A stretch of DNA of 64,000 bases from Sphingomonas sp. CROZ-RG-20F-R02-07. GTDB taxonomy: Bacteria; Pseudomonadota; Alphaproteobacteria; Sphingomonadales; Sphingomonadaceae. A model generated the notes under the pieces. The model was not told where the DNA came from and ran no database searches. It was given only the letters and a program-made list of their open reading frames with translations. A program made the translations under genes and the position numbers. Position 1 is the stretch's first letter, and each line of letters opens with the position of its first letter. Shown here piece by piece: positions 8,630 through 18,878 of the stretch. Location of the stretch: contig NZ_JAKNQJ010000001.1 of NCBI RefSeq assembly GCF_022662335.1, forward strand, positions 730,315 through 794,314. The letters are read 5' to 3'.

Positions 8630-8657
8630 CGCGGCCGGGAAACCGGCCGCGTCCTTT
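8630..8657 (+). terminator. Stable hairpin between DUF4142 gene and katE
   Basis: CGCGGCCGG, GAAA tetraloop and CCGGCCGCG form a perfect 9-bp stem followed by TCCTTT. It lies 40 bases after the DUF4142 stop and 20 bases before the katE start. It may end the upstream transcript or attenuate read-through into katE. Confidence 0.65.
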
Positions 8658-8676
8658 ATATCCGGAGACTGCCGCC

Positions 8677-10764
8677 ATGACCGATTTCACCCCCGCTTCG
8701 CTCAACCCCGGCAATGGCGGCGAGACGCACCAGCGCAACGACGACGAGCATCCCGTGCTGACGACCAACCACGGCACGCCGATCGCCGACAATCAGAACC
8801 AGCTGAAGGCCGGCGACCGCGGCCCCGTCCTGCTCGAGGACGAGATCTACCGCGAGAAGATCAACCATTTCGATCACGAGCGTATCCCCGAGCGTATCGT
8901 CCACGCGCGCGGTTCGGCCGCGCACGGCTATTTCGAATGTACCGAGAGCCTTGCCGACATCACCTGCGCGGACCTGTTCCAGAAGAAGGGGCAGCGCACC
9001 GAGGTGTTCACGCGCTTCTCGACGGTGGCGGGCGGCGCCGGATCGATCGACACCCCGCGCGACGTGCGCGGCTTCGCCGTGAAATTCTACACCCGCGAGG
9101 GCAATTGGGATTTGGTCGGCAACAACATCCCTGTGTTTTTCATCCAGGACGCGATCAAATTCCCGGACCTGATCCACGCCGCCAAGATGGAGGCGGATCG
9201 CGGCTATCCGCAGGCGGCGACCGCGCATGATACCTTCTGGGACTTCATCTCGCTGATGCCCGAATCGACGCACATGATCATGTGGGCGATGTCGGACCGC
9301 ACGCTGCCGCGCACCTTCGCGAACATGGAAGGTTTCGGCGTCCATACCTTCCGCCTCGTCAACAAGGCGGGCAAGTCGACCTTCGTGAAGTTTCATTGGA
9401 AACCCAAGGCGGGCCTGGCCTCGACGATCTGGGACGAGACAGTAAAGATCGCCGGTGCCGATCCCGATTTCCAGCGCCGCGACCTGTTCGAGCGGATCGA
9501 GCGTGGTGACTATCCCGAGTGGGAGCTGGGCCTGCAGCTCTTCGACGAGGATTTCGCCAACAGCCAGCCTTATGACGTGCTCGACGCCACGAAGATCATC
9601 CCCGAAGAGGTGCTGCCCGTCCGCATCGTCGGCAAGATGGTGCTCGATCGGTATCCCGACAACTTCTTCGCCGAGACCGAGCAGGCCGCGTTCGTGCCGA
9701 GCCATGTCGTGCCCGGTATCGGCTTCTCCAACGATCCGCTGCTGCAGGGCCGCCTGTTCAGCTATACCGACACGCAGCTTTCGCGGCTCGGCTCGGTGAA
9801 CTTCCACCAGTTGCCGATCAACGCCGCCAAGGCCACCGCGAGCGGCAGCCCCTATTCTAACCAGCAGCGCGACGGCCATATGCAAATGGGCGTGCCCAAG
9901 GGCCGCGCCAATTACGAGCCGAACAGCCTGGCCAAGGCGGGCGAGCCCGGCGGGTTCCGCGAGGATCCGGACAACGGCTACAAGACCTTCCCGTCCGAGG
10001 AACAGGGTCAGAAGCTGCGCATCCGCCCCGAGAGCTTCGCCGACCATTACAGCCAGGCGCGGCTGTTCTTCCGCTCGATGGACCCGGCCGAGCAGGCGCA
10101 TATCGCGTCGGCGCTTGTGTTCGAGCTGAGCAAGGTGTCGCTCGATCATGTCCGTCTGCAGATGATGGCCAATCTGCGCAACGTGGACGAAGGTCTCGCC
10201 ACCCGCGTCGCCGATGGTCTGGCGATGGACCTGCCCGAGGCGTCGCCGACCGCGGCGCCGGTGATCGACATGGATCCCTCGCCTGCGCTGCGCATCATCC
10301 GCGGCCCGCTCGAGATGCACAGCCTGGAGGGCAAGACGGTCGGCATCCTGATCGCCGACGGTACCGATGCGGCGGCGTTGAACGCGGTGACGAGCGCGAT
10401 CGCGGCGGCCAAGGGCCATGCCAAGATCATCGCGCCCAAGGTCGGCAAGGTGCCGCTGTCGGACGGCAGCGCGGTCGCCGCGGATGCCCAGCTCTTCGGC
10501 CAGCCCTCGCCCACTGTCGATGCCTGCGCGGTCATCCTGTCGGCCGAGGCGTGCGCGAAGCTCGTCAAGGAAGGCGCGGCGGTACAGTGGGTGATGGATG
10601 GCTTCGGCCACCTGAAGGCGATCGGCGCCAATGCCGACGCCCAGCCGCTGCTCGATAAGGCAGGCGTGGAGCCCGACGAAGGCGTCACCGATCTCGATGG
10701 CTTCGTGGAGGCGGCCAAGAAGCGTTACTGGGACCGCGAGCCGAAGGTCCGCACGCTGGCGTAA
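8677..10764 (+). CDS. katE: Large-subunit catalase KatE (HPII type)
   Basis: Heme catalase that breaks down hydrogen peroxide in the cytosol. It is 695 residues, the large clade 2 class. His76 lies in [11 protein letters not shown], the distal asparagine in [12 protein letters not shown] (149-150), and the proximal heme-ligand Tyr363 in RLFSYTDTQ. After about residue 550 comes the extra flavodoxin/GATase-like domain of HPII enzymes ([17 protein letters not shown]). CCGGAGA 10 bases upstream of the ATG supports the start. It closes the stress-type run and is followed by a GC-rich palindromic repeat. Confidence 0.96.
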   Translation: MTDFTPASLNPGNGGETHQRNDDEHPVLTTNHGTPIADNQNQLKAGDRGPVLLEDEIYREKINHFDHERIPERIVHARGSAAHGYFECTESLADITCADLFQKKGQRTEVFTRFSTVAGGAGSIDTPRDVRGFAVKFYTREGNWDLVGNNIPVFFIQDAIKFPDLIHAAKMEADRGYPQAATAHDTFWDFISLMPESTHMIMWAMSDRTLPRTFANMEGFGVHTFRLVNKAGKSTFVKFHWKPKAGLASTIWDETVKIAGADPDFQRRDLFERIERGDYPEWELGLQLFDEDFANSQPYDVLDATKIIPEEVLPVRIVGKMVLDRYPDNFFAETEQAAFVPSHVVPGIGFSNDPLLQGRLFSYTDTQLSRLGSVNFHQLPINAAKATASGSPYSNQQRDGHMQMGVPKGRANYEPNSLAKAGEPGGFREDPDNGYKTFPSEEQGQKLRIRPESFADHYSQARLFFRSMDPAEQAHIASALVFELSKVSLDHVRLQMMANLRNVDEGLATRVADGLAMDLPEASPTAAPVIDMDPSPALRIIRGPLEMHSLEGKTVGILIADGTDAAALNAVTSAIAAAKGHAKIIAPKVGKVPLSDGSAVAADAQLFGQPSPTVDACAVILSAEACAKLVKEGAAVQWVMDGFGHLKAIGANADAQPLLDKAGVEPDEGVTDLDGFVEAAKKRYWDREPKVRTLA

Positions 10765-10770
10765 AAGCCA

Positions 10771-10873
10771 CCTGTTCCCCGGCGGAGGCCGGGGCCCAGG
10801 TGTGGGGCGCTGATGGCGGGATACGCTCCGCCACCCCGGCCTTCTCGACTGGGCCCCGGCTCCGCTGGGGAAC
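10771..10873. repeat. GC-rich palindromic intergenic element
   Basis: Two arms, at 10771-10800 (ttccccggcggaggccgggg core) and 10849-10873 (ccccggctccgctgggg core), are imperfect reverse complements. A small inner palindrome (ggcggg ... ccgcc) lies between them. The element fills the gap between the convergent katE and DUF697-like genes and would fold into a strong hairpin, probably a two-way terminator. The arms resemble dispersed repeats known in sphingomonads. Confidence 0.75.
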
Positions 10874-10880
10874 GACTATG

Positions 10881-11357
10881 TCAGGCCTCCAGCTTGCCCT
10901 GTTCCGCCATCGCCATCGCGGTGCGGTAGCAATCGTCGATATGACGGTTGCCGATCAGCTTCATCGCGCCGAAGCCGATACCCGCCGCCAGCGCCGATCC
11001 CAGCAGCGGCACATATTTCGCCGCCGAACCGGCCGCCAGCCGGATACCGACCCGCTTCAGCAGCCGGACCACGATCTCGCGCGAAATCGTCTTTCCGATC
11101 ACGCTGTTGCCGAGTGTCGAGGCGAACACGAGAACCTTCTGCGCGTTCTGCGGATCGAGCTTCGCCACATGGGCGTGATCGAGTCCGAAACGCTCGCTGA
11201 TCTTGGGCAGCAAGGTCGTCAGGATGCCGATATCGGCGACCATGTCCGCGCCCGGCACCGGCACCACCGACGCGCCCGCTGCCATCAGCGCACGGCGCGT
11301 GACCATACGGCGGCAATCGTCGCGGATGCGGTTCAGTCTCTCGGTCGGGGTTTCCAT
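10881..11357 (-). CDS. DUF697-like membrane-associated protein
   Basis: A 158-residue protein with two hydrophobic helical hairpins: around [20 protein letters not shown] (residues 25-45) and [19 protein letters not shown] near the C-terminus. The pattern [16 protein letters not shown] resembles DUF697/YcjF-type domains. No catalytic motif is recognised and function is unknown. The ATG at 11357 is used because GGAGA lies 6 bases upstream. It is convergent with katE across the palindromic element and divergent from cysD; there is no sign that it shares a transcript with either. Confidence 0.6.
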   Translation of the reverse strand: METPTERLNRIRDDCRRMVTRRALMAAGASVVPVPGADMVADIGILTTLLPKISERFGLDHAHVAKLDPQNAQKVLVFASTLGNSVIGKTISREIVVRLLKRVGIRLAAGSAAKYVPLLGSALAAGIGFGAMKLIGNRHIDDCYRTAMAMAEQGKLEA

Positions 11358-11453
11358 GCGTCTCTCCATTGCGGTGGGTCGGTCTATGCGGCTTGGCGGC
11401 GAAAAAGAAATGCTGCTCCCCATCGGCCGCCGCATCATGGCAAGACGCGCGGC

Positions 11454-12359
11454 ATGCCCACCGCGATCCTCACCCATCTTCAGCGCCTCGAAGCCGAATC
11501 AATCCACATCCTGCGCGAGGTCGTCGCCGAGGCGGAACGACCGGTGATGCTCTATTCGGTGGGCAAGGATTCGGCGGTGATGCTGCATCTCGCGCGCAAG
11601 GCCTTCTACCCCGCGCCGCCGCCCTTCCCACTGCTTCATGTCGATACGACGTGGAAGTTCCGCGCGATGTACGATCTGCGCGACCGGATGGCGGCGGATG
11701 CCGGGATGGAGCTGCTCGTCCACCGCAATCCCGATGCGCTCGCTCGCGGGATCAACCCGTTCGACCATGGCGCGCTCCACACCGATCTGTGGAAGACCGA
11801 GGGGCTGAAACAGGCGCTCGACCTGCACGGCTTCGATGCGGCGTTCGGCGGCGCGCGACGCGACGAGGAGAAGGCCCGCGCCAAGGAACGGATCTTCTCG
11901 TTCCGCTCGGCCAACCACCGTTGGGATCCCAAAAACCAGCGTCCCGAGCTCTGGCATCTCTACAATGCGCGCAAGGCGAAGGGCGAGAGCATCCGCGTCT
12001 TCCCGATCTCGAACTGGACGGAGCTGGACGTCTGGCAATATATCCAGGCCGAGGCGATCCCGATCGTCCCGCTCTATTTCGCCGCCCCCCGCCCGACCGT
12101 CGAACGCGACGGCATGCTACTGATGGTAGACGACGACCGCTTCCGCCTCGAACCCGGCGAGGTGCCCGTCGAACGTTCGATCCGCTTCCGCACGCTCGGC
12201 TGCTATCCGCTGACCGGTGCGGTGGAGAGCGAGGCGACGACGCTGTCGCAGGTGATCCAGGAAATGCTGCTGACCACCACGTCCGAGCGCCAGGGCCGCG
12301 CCATCGACCGGGATCAGGCGGCGAGCATGGAGAAGAAGAAGCAGGAGGGGTATTTCTGA
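11454..12359 (+). CDS. cysD: Sulfate adenylyltransferase subunit 2 (CysD)
   Basis: The catalytic ATP-sulfurylase subunit: sulfate + ATP to adenosine 5'-phosphosulfate, first step of sulfate assimilation. It is 301 residues with the PP-loop motif [14 protein letters not shown], the HVDTTWKF strand, [20 protein letters not shown], and the C-terminal [10 protein letters not shown] typical of CysD. The ATG at 11454 begins [20 protein letters not shown], the family start. Its TGA overlaps the cysNC ATG (TGATG), so the two subunits are translationally coupled. Confidence 0.96.
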   Translation: MPTAILTHLQRLEAESIHILREVVAEAERPVMLYSVGKDSAVMLHLARKAFYPAPPPFPLLHVDTTWKFRAMYDLRDRMAADAGMELLVHRNPDALARGINPFDHGALHTDLWKTEGLKQALDLHGFDAAFGGARRDEEKARAKERIFSFRSANHRWDPKNQRPELWHLYNARKAKGESIRVFPISNWTELDVWQYIQAEAIPIVPLYFAAPRPTVERDGMLLMVDDDRFRLEPGEVPVERSIRFRTLGCYPLTGAVESEATTLSQVIQEMLLTTTSERQGRAIDRDQAASMEKKKQEGYF

Positions 12360-14260
12360 TGGACCAGGATTACCGCCCCGACGCGCAGATCGCGTCCGAC
12401 ATCGACGGCTATCTCGCCGCGCACCGCGACAAGGCGCTACTCCGCTTCATAACCTGCGGATCGGTGGACGACGGCAAGTCCACGCTGATCGGCCGGCTGC
12501 TCTACGATTCCAAGACGATCTTCGCCGATCAGCTCGCCGATCTGGAGCGCGATAGCCGCCGGATGGGGACGCAGGGGCAGGCGATCGACTTCGCCTTGCT
12601 GGTCGACGGGCTAGCGGCCGAGCGCGAACAGGGCATCACGATCGACGTGGCGTACCGATTCTTCGCGACGCCCGCGCGCAAGTTCATCATCGCCGACACG
12701 CCGGGCCACGAACAATATACCCGCAACATGGTGACCGCGGCCTCTACCGCCGATCTGGCGGTGATCCTGGTGGATGCGCGCAAGGGCGTGCTGACCCAGA
12801 CGCGGCGGCATGGCTATCTCGCGCATCTGCTCGGCATCCGGCGCTTCGTGCTCACGGTGAACAAGATGGACCTGATCGGCTACGACCAGGTTCGCTATGA
12901 CGCGATCGTGGCCGAGTTCGCCGCCTTTGCCGAAAGCGTGGGGCTCGCCGGCTTCACCCCTATCCCGATCTCGGGCTTCGCGGGCGACAACATCGCCGCG
13001 CCGAGCGCGAACACGCCGTGGTATGCCGGCCCCGCGCTGCTGGCGCATCTGGAGACGGTGACGCTGGAGGACGAGACCGAGGGGCGGCCGTTCCGCATGC
13101 CCGTCCAATGGGTGTCGCGCCCCGATCTCGACTTCCGCGGGTTCGCCGGGCTCGTCGCCGAAGGGCGGATCGCGCCGGGCGACTCCATTCGCGTGCTGCC
13201 ATCGGGCAAGACGTCGCAGGTCGCGCGGATCGTGACGATGGACGGCGATCTGCCGCACGCGGTTGCCGGCCAGTCGGTGACGCTGACGCTCGCCGACGAA
13301 ATCGATTGCTCGCGCGGCGACGTGATCGCGGCCGCTGGCGATCCGCCGCAGGTGGCCGACCAGTTCGAAGCGACGATCGTCTGGATGGCGGACGAGCCGC
13401 TGCTGCCCGGGCGCGCCTATGCGATGAAGCTGGCGACGCAGACCGTCTCCGCGACGCTTCAGCCGCCCAAATACCAGGTCAACGTCAACACGCTCGAACA
13501 TCTGGCGACGAAGACGCTCGACCTGAACGCGATCGGCGTGGCGACGCTCAGCACCGATCGCCCGATCGTGTTCGCGCCCTATGGCGAAAGCCGCGCGCTG
13601 GGCGGCTTCATTCTCATCGACCGCATCACCAACGCGACGGTGGCGGCGGGGATGCTCAACTTCTCGCTGCGCCGCGCGCAGAACGTCCATTGGCAGGCGA
13701 CCGACATCGGCCGTGCGCACCATGCCGCGCTGAAGAACCAGCGCCCCGCGGTGCTGTGGCTGACCGGCCTGTCGGGTGCGGGCAAGTCGACCATCGCGAA
13801 CCTGGTCGAGAAGCGCCTCGCGCTGATGAACCGCCACACCTTCCTGCTCGACGGCGACAATGTTCGGCACGGCCTCAACCGCGATCTGGGCTTCACCGAC
13901 GCCGACCGGATCGAGAATATCCGTCGCGTCGGCGAGGTCGCACGGCTGATGACCGATGCCGGGCTGATCGTCGTCACCGCCTTCATCTCGCCGTTCCGCG
14001 CCGAACGGCAGATGGTGCGCGAGATGATGGCGCCGGGCGAGTTTCTCGAGATTTTCATCGACACGCCGCTGGAAGATGCCGAGGCGCGCGACGTGAAGGG
14101 CCTCTATGCGAAGGCGCGCGCCGGGCGACTGCGCAACTTCACGGGGATCGACAGCCCCTATGAGGTGCCCGAAGCGCCCGAGCTGCGGATCGACACGCGA
14201 ACGACCAGCCCGGAGGCCGCGGCGCAGCAGATCGTGGAGGCGCTGCTCGGGCTCGGCTGA
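12359..14260 (+). CDS. cysNC: Bifunctional sulfate adenylyltransferase subunit 1 / APS kinase (CysNC)
   Basis: Fusion of the regulatory GTPase subunit of ATP sulfurylase (CysN) with APS kinase (CysC), converting sulfate to PAPS together with CysD. It is 633 residues. The CysN part has G1 GSVDDGKS (34-41), [12 protein letters not shown] and NKMDLIGYD, then EF-Tu-like beta barrels. The CysC part starts at about residue 455, with P-loop GLSGAGKS (470-477), [11 protein letters not shown] and FISPFRAER, ending AEALRIDT-like. The fused form is common in alphaproteobacteria. The product could feed cysteine synthesis or sulfonation; no reductase gene lies in this window. Confidence 0.95.
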   Translation: MDQDYRPDAQIASDIDGYLAAHRDKALLRFITCGSVDDGKSTLIGRLLYDSKTIFADQLADLERDSRRMGTQGQAIDFALLVDGLAAEREQGITIDVAYRFFATPARKFIIADTPGHEQYTRNMVTAASTADLAVILVDARKGVLTQTRRHGYLAHLLGIRRFVLTVNKMDLIGYDQVRYDAIVAEFAAFAESVGLAGFTPIPISGFAGDNIAAPSANTPWYAGPALLAHLETVTLEDETEGRPFRMPVQWVSRPDLDFRGFAGLVAEGRIAPGDSIRVLPSGKTSQVARIVTMDGDLPHAVAGQSVTLTLADEIDCSRGDVIAAAGDPPQVADQFEATIVWMADEPLLPGRAYAMKLATQTVSATLQPPKYQVNVNTLEHLATKTLDLNAIGVATLSTDRPIVFAPYGESRALGGFILIDRITNATVAAGMLNFSLRRAQNVHWQATDIGRAHHAALKNQRPAVLWLTGLSGAGKSTIANLVEKRLALMNRHTFLLDGDNVRHGLNRDLGFTDADRIENIRRVGEVARLMTDAGLIVVTAFISPFRAERQMVREMMAPGEFLEIFIDTPLEDAEARDVKGLYAKARAGRLRNFTGIDSPYEVPEAPELRIDTRTTSPEAAAQQIVEALLGLG

Positions 14261-14277
14261 TGTGCTAGGCGCAACGA

Positions 14278-15441
14278 ATGACCGCTCCCCTTCCCCTCGC
14301 CGGCCTCCGCGTCCTCGAACTCGCGCGCATCCTGGCCGGACCCTGGGCGGGGCAGTTGCTCGCCGATCTGGGGGCCGACGTCGTCAAGGTCGAGCGCCCC
14401 GGCGAGGGCGACGACACCCGCCATTGGGGTCCGCCCTTCCTGAGCGCCGCGGACGGGACCGATCTGGGCGCGGCATATTATCATAGCTGCAACCGCGGCA
14501 AGCGATCCGTCGCGATCGATCTGGCGACCGACGCGGGGCAGGCTGAGGTGCGCGCGCTGGCCGACGAAGCGGATGTGGTGATCGAGAATTACAAGGTCGG
14601 CGGCCTTGTCAAATACGGCCTAGACGCCGCGGCGCTCACCGCGCGCAACTCGCGGCTGGTCTATTGTTCGGTCACGGGATTTGGCCAGACCGGCCCCTAT
14701 GCGCCGCGCGCCGGCTACGACTTTATCGTGCAGGGCATGGGCGGGATGATGTCGATCACGGGCGAGCCCGACGGGCCGCCGCAGAAGACCGGCGTCGCCT
14801 ATGCCGATCTGTTCACCGGCGTCTATGCGGTCGTCGCGATCATGGCGGCGATCGAGCGGCGCCACGCGACCGGCCGGGGCGGCATTATCGACATGGCGCT
14901 GCTCGACACGCAGGTGGGCGCGCTCGGCAACCAAGCGCTGAACTGGATGGCAAGCGGCGTGGTGCCGGGCCGGATGGGCAACGGTCATGCGAACCTCGCG
15001 CCCTATCAGAGCTTCCCGACCGCGGACGGCGACCTGATCGTGGCGGTGGGCAACGACCGCCAGTTCGCCAGGCTATGCGACGTGCTGGGCATACCCGACC
15101 TCGCCGCCGACCCGCGCTTCGCCACCAACCCCGCGCGCGTGACGAACCGCGCGACGCTGCTGCCGCTGGTGACCGCGCGCACCGTGCTGGCGACCAGCGC
15201 CGCCCTGCTCGCCGCGCTGGAGGCGGCGGGGGTGCCGGTGGGGCCGGTCAACCGGATCGATCAGGTGTTCGCCGATCCGCAGGTCCGCGCGCGGGCGATG
15301 GCGCTCTCCCTGCCCGAAAAGGCCGGCGGCACGCTGCCCGGGCTCGCGCCGCCGATCGTGATCGACGGCGAACGGATGGGATCGGGCCGCCCCTCGCCAC
15401 GCCTGGGCGAGCATGCCGGCGCGGTCTGGCTGCCGCGCTAG
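14278..15441 (+). CDS. CaiB/BaiF family CoA-transferase
   Basis: A class III CoA-transferase of 387 residues that moves CoA between carboxylic acids. Family hallmarks: N-terminal GLRVLELARILAGPWAGQLL, DLGADVVKVERPGEGD, NRGKRSVAID, VTGFGQTGPY, and the catalytic-aspartate region MALLDTQVGALG. C-terminal GPVNRIDQVFADPQV also fits. The substrate cannot be deduced. It follows cysNC by 17 bases but belongs by theme with the acyl-CoA dehydrogenases, GST, ligase and thioesterase downstream. It converges on the acyl-CoA dehydrogenase pair across a palindromic repeat. Confidence 0.9.
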   Translation: MTAPLPLAGLRVLELARILAGPWAGQLLADLGADVVKVERPGEGDDTRHWGPPFLSAADGTDLGAAYYHSCNRGKRSVAIDLATDAGQAEVRALADEADVVIENYKVGGLVKYGLDAAALTARNSRLVYCSVTGFGQTGPYAPRAGYDFIVQGMGGMMSITGEPDGPPQKTGVAYADLFTGVYAVVAIMAAIERRHATGRGGIIDMALLDTQVGALGNQALNWMASGVVPGRMGNGHANLAPYQSFPTADGDLIVAVGNDRQFARLCDVLGIPDLAADPRFATNPARVTNRATLLPLVTARTVLATSAALLAALEAAGVPVGPVNRIDQVFADPQVRARAMALSLPEKAGGTLPGLAPPIVIDGERMGSGRPSPRLGEHAGAVWLPR

Positions 15442-15471
15442 GGATCTTTCAGGCCGAATTACCCCTCGCCA

Positions 15472-15554
15472 TTCGCCCTGAGCTTGTCGAAGCGCCTGCG
15501 CCGCGAGCAACGGTGCGACTGCAGCGCGCGTGCTTCGACAAGCTCGGCACGAAC
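15472..15554. repeat. Dispersed palindromic repeat, copy A
   Basis: GAGCTTGTCGAAGC and GCTTCGACAAGCTC form 14-bp inverted arms (outer limits 15472-15493 and 15532-15554), about 40 bases apart. The same arms occur at 40684-40791. This copy lies between convergent gene ends. Confidence 0.85.
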
Positions 15555-15606
15555 GAAACTGGGGGAAACTCGCCGGCGTCATCCTGTGCGAGGTGCCCGC
15601 GCCCGA

Positions 15607-16665
15607 TCAATAACCGTTGAGGCGCGCGAAGCGTTCGCGGTGATAGGCGGCGTTGCCCCACATCGTCTCCAGCACCGCCGCGCGCTTCATGTAAAGGCCG
15701 GCGTCATGCTCGTCGGTCATGCCGATGCCGCCGTGAAGCTGCACCATCTCGCGGCTGACGAGCTTCAGCGTGTCGCCCGCCACGGCCTTGGCGAGGCTCA
15801 CCGCCTGATCGAGATCGGAACAGCGGGCGTCGATCGCCTCCAGCGCACCCTCCACCACCGATCGCATCAGCTCGAGTTCGGTGAACATCTTCGCCATCCG
15901 GTGCTGCAGCGCCTGGAAGCTGGCGAGCGGCTGGCCGAACTGAACGCGCGTTTTGAGATAGTCGTTGGTGGTCGCGAACGCCTGTTCCGCCATGCCCAGC
16001 ATCTCGGCGGCGAGCACCGCCGTCGCGCGATCGACAATAGCGGCGGTGAGTTCGGGACCACCCAGCCGGATCGCGGGCGCAGCGTCGAAGCGCAGTTCGG
16101 CATGATCGCGCGAATCCGCCATGTGCCGCGGCGAACGGGCGACTCCTTCGCCGTCCGCCACGAGGTAGAGCCCGTCGGCCGCCGAAACCACGAACAGCGC
16201 GGCCGAATCGCCTTCCGCCACGAACGCCTTCGTGCCCGTCAGCCGACCTCCCTCGACCGTCGTCGCGAGCCGGGCCGGATCGTGGAACGGCCCCTCGTCG
16301 ATCGCAAGCGTCGCGATGACATCGCCGGCCGCGATCTTCGGCAGCCATTCGGCCTTGGCGCCCGCATCGTCGCCCATCACGATCGCCGTCGCGGCCGGGC
16401 CGGTGGAGGCGAGCGGCGTGACGGAGAGATTGCGGCCAAGCTGTTCGAGCACGAGCCCCAGCGACAGATAGCCGAACGCCGATCCACCATGTTCTTCGGG
16501 AACGACGATCCCCGCCCAGCCCATCTGGCCGATCTCGCCCCAGCTGGCACTCGCGGTGTCGCCGACGTCGCGCATCCGGCGCAGCGCGGTGACGGGCGCT
16601 TCGTTGTCCGCCCATTCGCGCGCCATGTCGCGGAGCATCGTCTGTTCGTCGTTCAGAACGGCCAT
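15607..16665 (-). CDS. Acyl-CoA dehydrogenase family protein, small-type subunit
   Basis: A 352-residue FAD-dependent acyl-CoA dehydrogenase homologue. It has MAVLNDEQTMLRDMAREWAD at the N-terminus and a C-terminal domain with TRVQFGQPLASFQALQHRMA, the GMAEQAF helix and the flavin-contact loop QLHGGIGMTDEHD. The central FAD/acyl-CoA strands are weakly conserved. Pairs of one canonical and one shorter divergent subunit form heteromeric dehydrogenases for steroid or branched acyl-CoAs in actinobacteria and proteobacteria. The next gene upstream on the same strand (16748-17968) supplies the partner. Substrate unknown. Confidence 0.88.
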   Translation of the reverse strand: MAVLNDEQTMLRDMAREWADNEAPVTALRRMRDVGDTASASWGEIGQMGWAGIVVPEEHGGSAFGYLSLGLVLEQLGRNLSVTPLASTGPAATAIVMGDDAGAKAEWLPKIAAGDVIATLAIDEGPFHDPARLATTVEGGRLTGTKAFVAEGDSAALFVVSAADGLYLVADGEGVARSPRHMADSRDHAELRFDAAPAIRLGGPELTAAIVDRATAVLAAEMLGMAEQAFATTNDYLKTRVQFGQPLASFQALQHRMAKMFTELELMRSVVEGALEAIDARCSDLDQAVSLAKAVAGDTLKLVSREMVQLHGGIGMTDEHDAGLYMKRAAVLETMWGNAAYHRERFARLNGY

Positions 16666-16747
16666 GTGCCTCTACCCTGTTGCGGAGTGGCGGCGGGGGG
16701 TCCGGCCAAAGCCGGCCCCCCGCCTCTCCCCTCTCCAAACCGTGAAT

Positions 16748-17968
16748 TTACTGGTGATCGAGCATGCCGAGGATGCGCTTGGCGATCACGTTGTTCTGGA
16801 TCTCGCTGGAGCCGCCATAGATCGACACCGCCTTGCCCCACAGCCAGGTGCGCGTCTGCTGGATCTCGGCGGGCGCGAAGCCCTCGCCTTCCCAGCCAAG
16901 GCCGTTCATGCCCATGATCTCGACGCCCAGTTCGGCCTTGTCCTGGATGATCCGCGCGCCGACATTCTTCATGATCGACGTGGCGGCGGACGGGCCCTGG
17001 TTCGACTTGGCCTCCAGCGCGGCGCGGCGCAGCGTCAGCATGAAGGCGCGCGTGTCCATCTCGTGGCGCACGATCCGCATGCGCAGATCGGCGTCCGCCA
17101 GCCGCCCCTGTTCGTCGGTGCCGCGATAATCCTTGGCGAGTTCGCTCACCGTCTTGCCGGTGAGCATCCGCCCGGCCGAGCCGCCGCCGCCCGACAGGCT
17201 GGAGCGTTCGTGCTGGAGCAGCCGCTTGCCGATCGTCCACCCCTCGCCCTCGCGGCCGACCAGATTGGCCTTGGGCACGCGGACATCGGTGAAGAAGGTC
17301 TCGCAAAAGGGCGACGAGCCCGAGATCAGCCGGATCGGCTTCACCTCGACGCCCGGCGCATCCATGTCGATCAGCAGGAAGCTGATGCCTTCATGCTTCT
17401 TCGTCCGATCGGTGCGGACCAGCGCGAAGCATTTGTCGGCCCATTGGCCGCCGCTCGTCCAGGTCTTCTGCCCGTTGACGACATAATGATCGCCCTGGTC
17501 TTCGGCGAACATCTGAAGCGCGGCGAGATCCGATCCGGCGCCCGGCTCCGAATAGCCCTGGCACCAGCGAACCTTGCCGGTGGCGATGCCGGGGATATGC
17601 TCCAGCTTTTGCGCCTCGCTGCCATATTCCAGGAGCGTGGGGCCGAACATCATCACGCCCATGCCGCCGATAGGGTTCCACGCGCCGATCCGCGCCATCT
17701 CCTCGGCCAGCACGCGCGCCTGCGCCCGGTCGAGCCCGCCGCCGCCATAGGCCGCAGGCCAGGTGGGGACGCCCCAGCCCTTTTCGCCCATCGCCTTGGT
17801 CCATGCCGCTTCGTCGGCGCTCGGCTCGGCCGGGCCGTCGATCGCGGACATCGCATTGTCCTTGCCCTTCAGCGCGGGCGGGAAGTTCGCGGCCAGCCAC
17901 CCGCGCGCCTCTTCACGGAAAGCGTCGGTCGCGTTTGCGGGTCGGTCGAGCTCGGCGGCGGTCGCCAT
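16748..17968 (-). CDS. Acyl-CoA dehydrogenase family protein, large-type subunit
   Basis: A 406-residue acyl-CoA dehydrogenase. Family motifs are CQGYSEPGAGSDLAALQM (FAD and substrate contact), VNGQKTWTSGGQWADKCF, HERSSLSGGG and the C-terminal IYGGSSEIQNNVIAKRILG. It acts on a CoA thioester, placing a 2,3 double bond and passing electrons to an electron-transfer flavoprotein. The ATG at 17968 has AGGAG upstream; reading further upstream would add unrelated sequence. It is followed by the smaller subunit gene after 82 bases and is divergent from the GST gene. Confidence 0.92.
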   Translation of the reverse strand: MATAAELDRPANATDAFREEARGWLAANFPPALKGKDNAMSAIDGPAEPSADEAAWTKAMGEKGWGVPTWPAAYGGGGLDRAQARVLAEEMARIGAWNPIGGMGVMMFGPTLLEYGSEAQKLEHIPGIATGKVRWCQGYSEPGAGSDLAALQMFAEDQGDHYVVNGQKTWTSGGQWADKCFALVRTDRTKKHEGISFLLIDMDAPGVEVKPIRLISGSSPFCETFFTDVRVPKANLVGREGEGWTIGKRLLQHERSSLSGGGGSAGRMLTGKTVSELAKDYRGTDEQGRLADADLRMRIVRHEMDTRAFMLTLRRAALEAKSNQGPSAATSIMKNVGARIIQDKAELGVEIMGMNGLGWEGEGFAPAEIQQTRTWLWGKAVSIYGGSSEIQNNVIAKRILGMLDHQ

Positions 17969-18120
17969 GGCATGTCTCCTGGGGCCGAATCCGAAGATCG
18001 GGTATGGCCGCCCATGCCACGGATCGGCGCGGATCGCCAGCGCTTTGCTGAGGGCCGCGCTTGCCGGGCCGAGCAGGCACACCATCTTCGTCCCGCAACC
18101 CACACTCCAGGAGCGCGCGC

Positions 18121-18804
18121 ATGATCGAACTTCATTATTGGCCCACCCCCAACGGCCACAAGATCGCGCTGTTTCTCGAAGAGGCCGGGCTCGATTACGC
18201 GATCCACCCGGTGAACATCGGCAAGGGCGAGCAATTCGCGCCCGAGTTCCTCGCCTTCTCGCCCAACAACCGCATGCCCGCGATCGTCGATCGAGCGCCC
18301 GCCGATGGCGGCGAACCCGTCACCGTCTTCGAATCGGGCGCGATCCTGCTGTACCTCGCCGACAAGACCGGCCGCTTCATCGCGCCGGACCTCCGCGGCC
18401 GCACGGCGACGACCGAATGGCTGATGTGGCAGATGGGCGGCCTCGGCCCGATGCTCGGGCAGAACCATCATTTCAATCGCTACGCGCCCGAGAAGATCCC
18501 CTACGCCATCGACCGCTATGTGAACGAGACGCGGCGGCTCTACGGCGTCCTCGATCGCCGGCTGGAGGGCCGGGCGTTCGTCGCCGGCGACTATTCGATC
18601 GCGGACATGGCCTGCTATCCTTGGATCGTGCCGCACGAAGCGCAGGGCCAGTCGCTGGACGACTTTCCGAACGTGAAGCGCTGGTTCGAGGCGATCGCCG
18701 AACGACCCGCCACCGCGGCTGCCTATGCCAAGGGCGCCGCGATCCAGGCGAGCCCGCCCGAGATGACCGACGAACAGCGCAAGGTGCTTTTCGGCCAGCG
18801 CTGA
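18121..18804 (+). CDS. Glutathione S-transferase family protein (YfcG-like)
   Basis: A 227-residue cytosolic GST fold. The N-terminal thioredoxin-like domain (IELHYWPTPNGHKIALFLEE, SPNNRMPAIVD, VFESGAILLYLADKTG) closely matches E. coli YfcG, a glutathione-dependent disulfide reductase, as I recall that sequence. The helical C-domain contains DYSIADMACYPWIVPH. The ATG at 18121 gives the YfcG-type start. The neighbourhood is acyl-CoA catabolism, so a role in detoxifying or opening a substrate is possible but unproven. Confidence 0.9.
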   Translation: MIELHYWPTPNGHKIALFLEEAGLDYAIHPVNIGKGEQFAPEFLAFSPNNRMPAIVDRAPADGGEPVTVFESGAILLYLADKTGRFIAPDLRGRTATTEWLMWQMGGLGPMLGQNHHFNRYAPEKIPYAIDRYVNETRRLYGVLDRRLEGRAFVAGDYSIADMACYPWIVPHEAQGQSLDDFPNVKRWFEAIAERPATAAAYAKGAAIQASPPEMTDEQRKVLFGQR

Positions 18805-18878
18805 GGCTTTACCCCGGCGCGTCGCGTTTTAGAAGATCGCGTATGGCGTTCGCCGGTCGGTTCGCCTAGCGATACGGC

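Noticed and set aside
11358..11453. Extra coding sequence upstream of cysD reaching back into the DUF697-like gene region
   Set aside because: The in-frame extension is antisense to the DUF697-like gene and lacks family similarity; CysD starts naturally at 11454.
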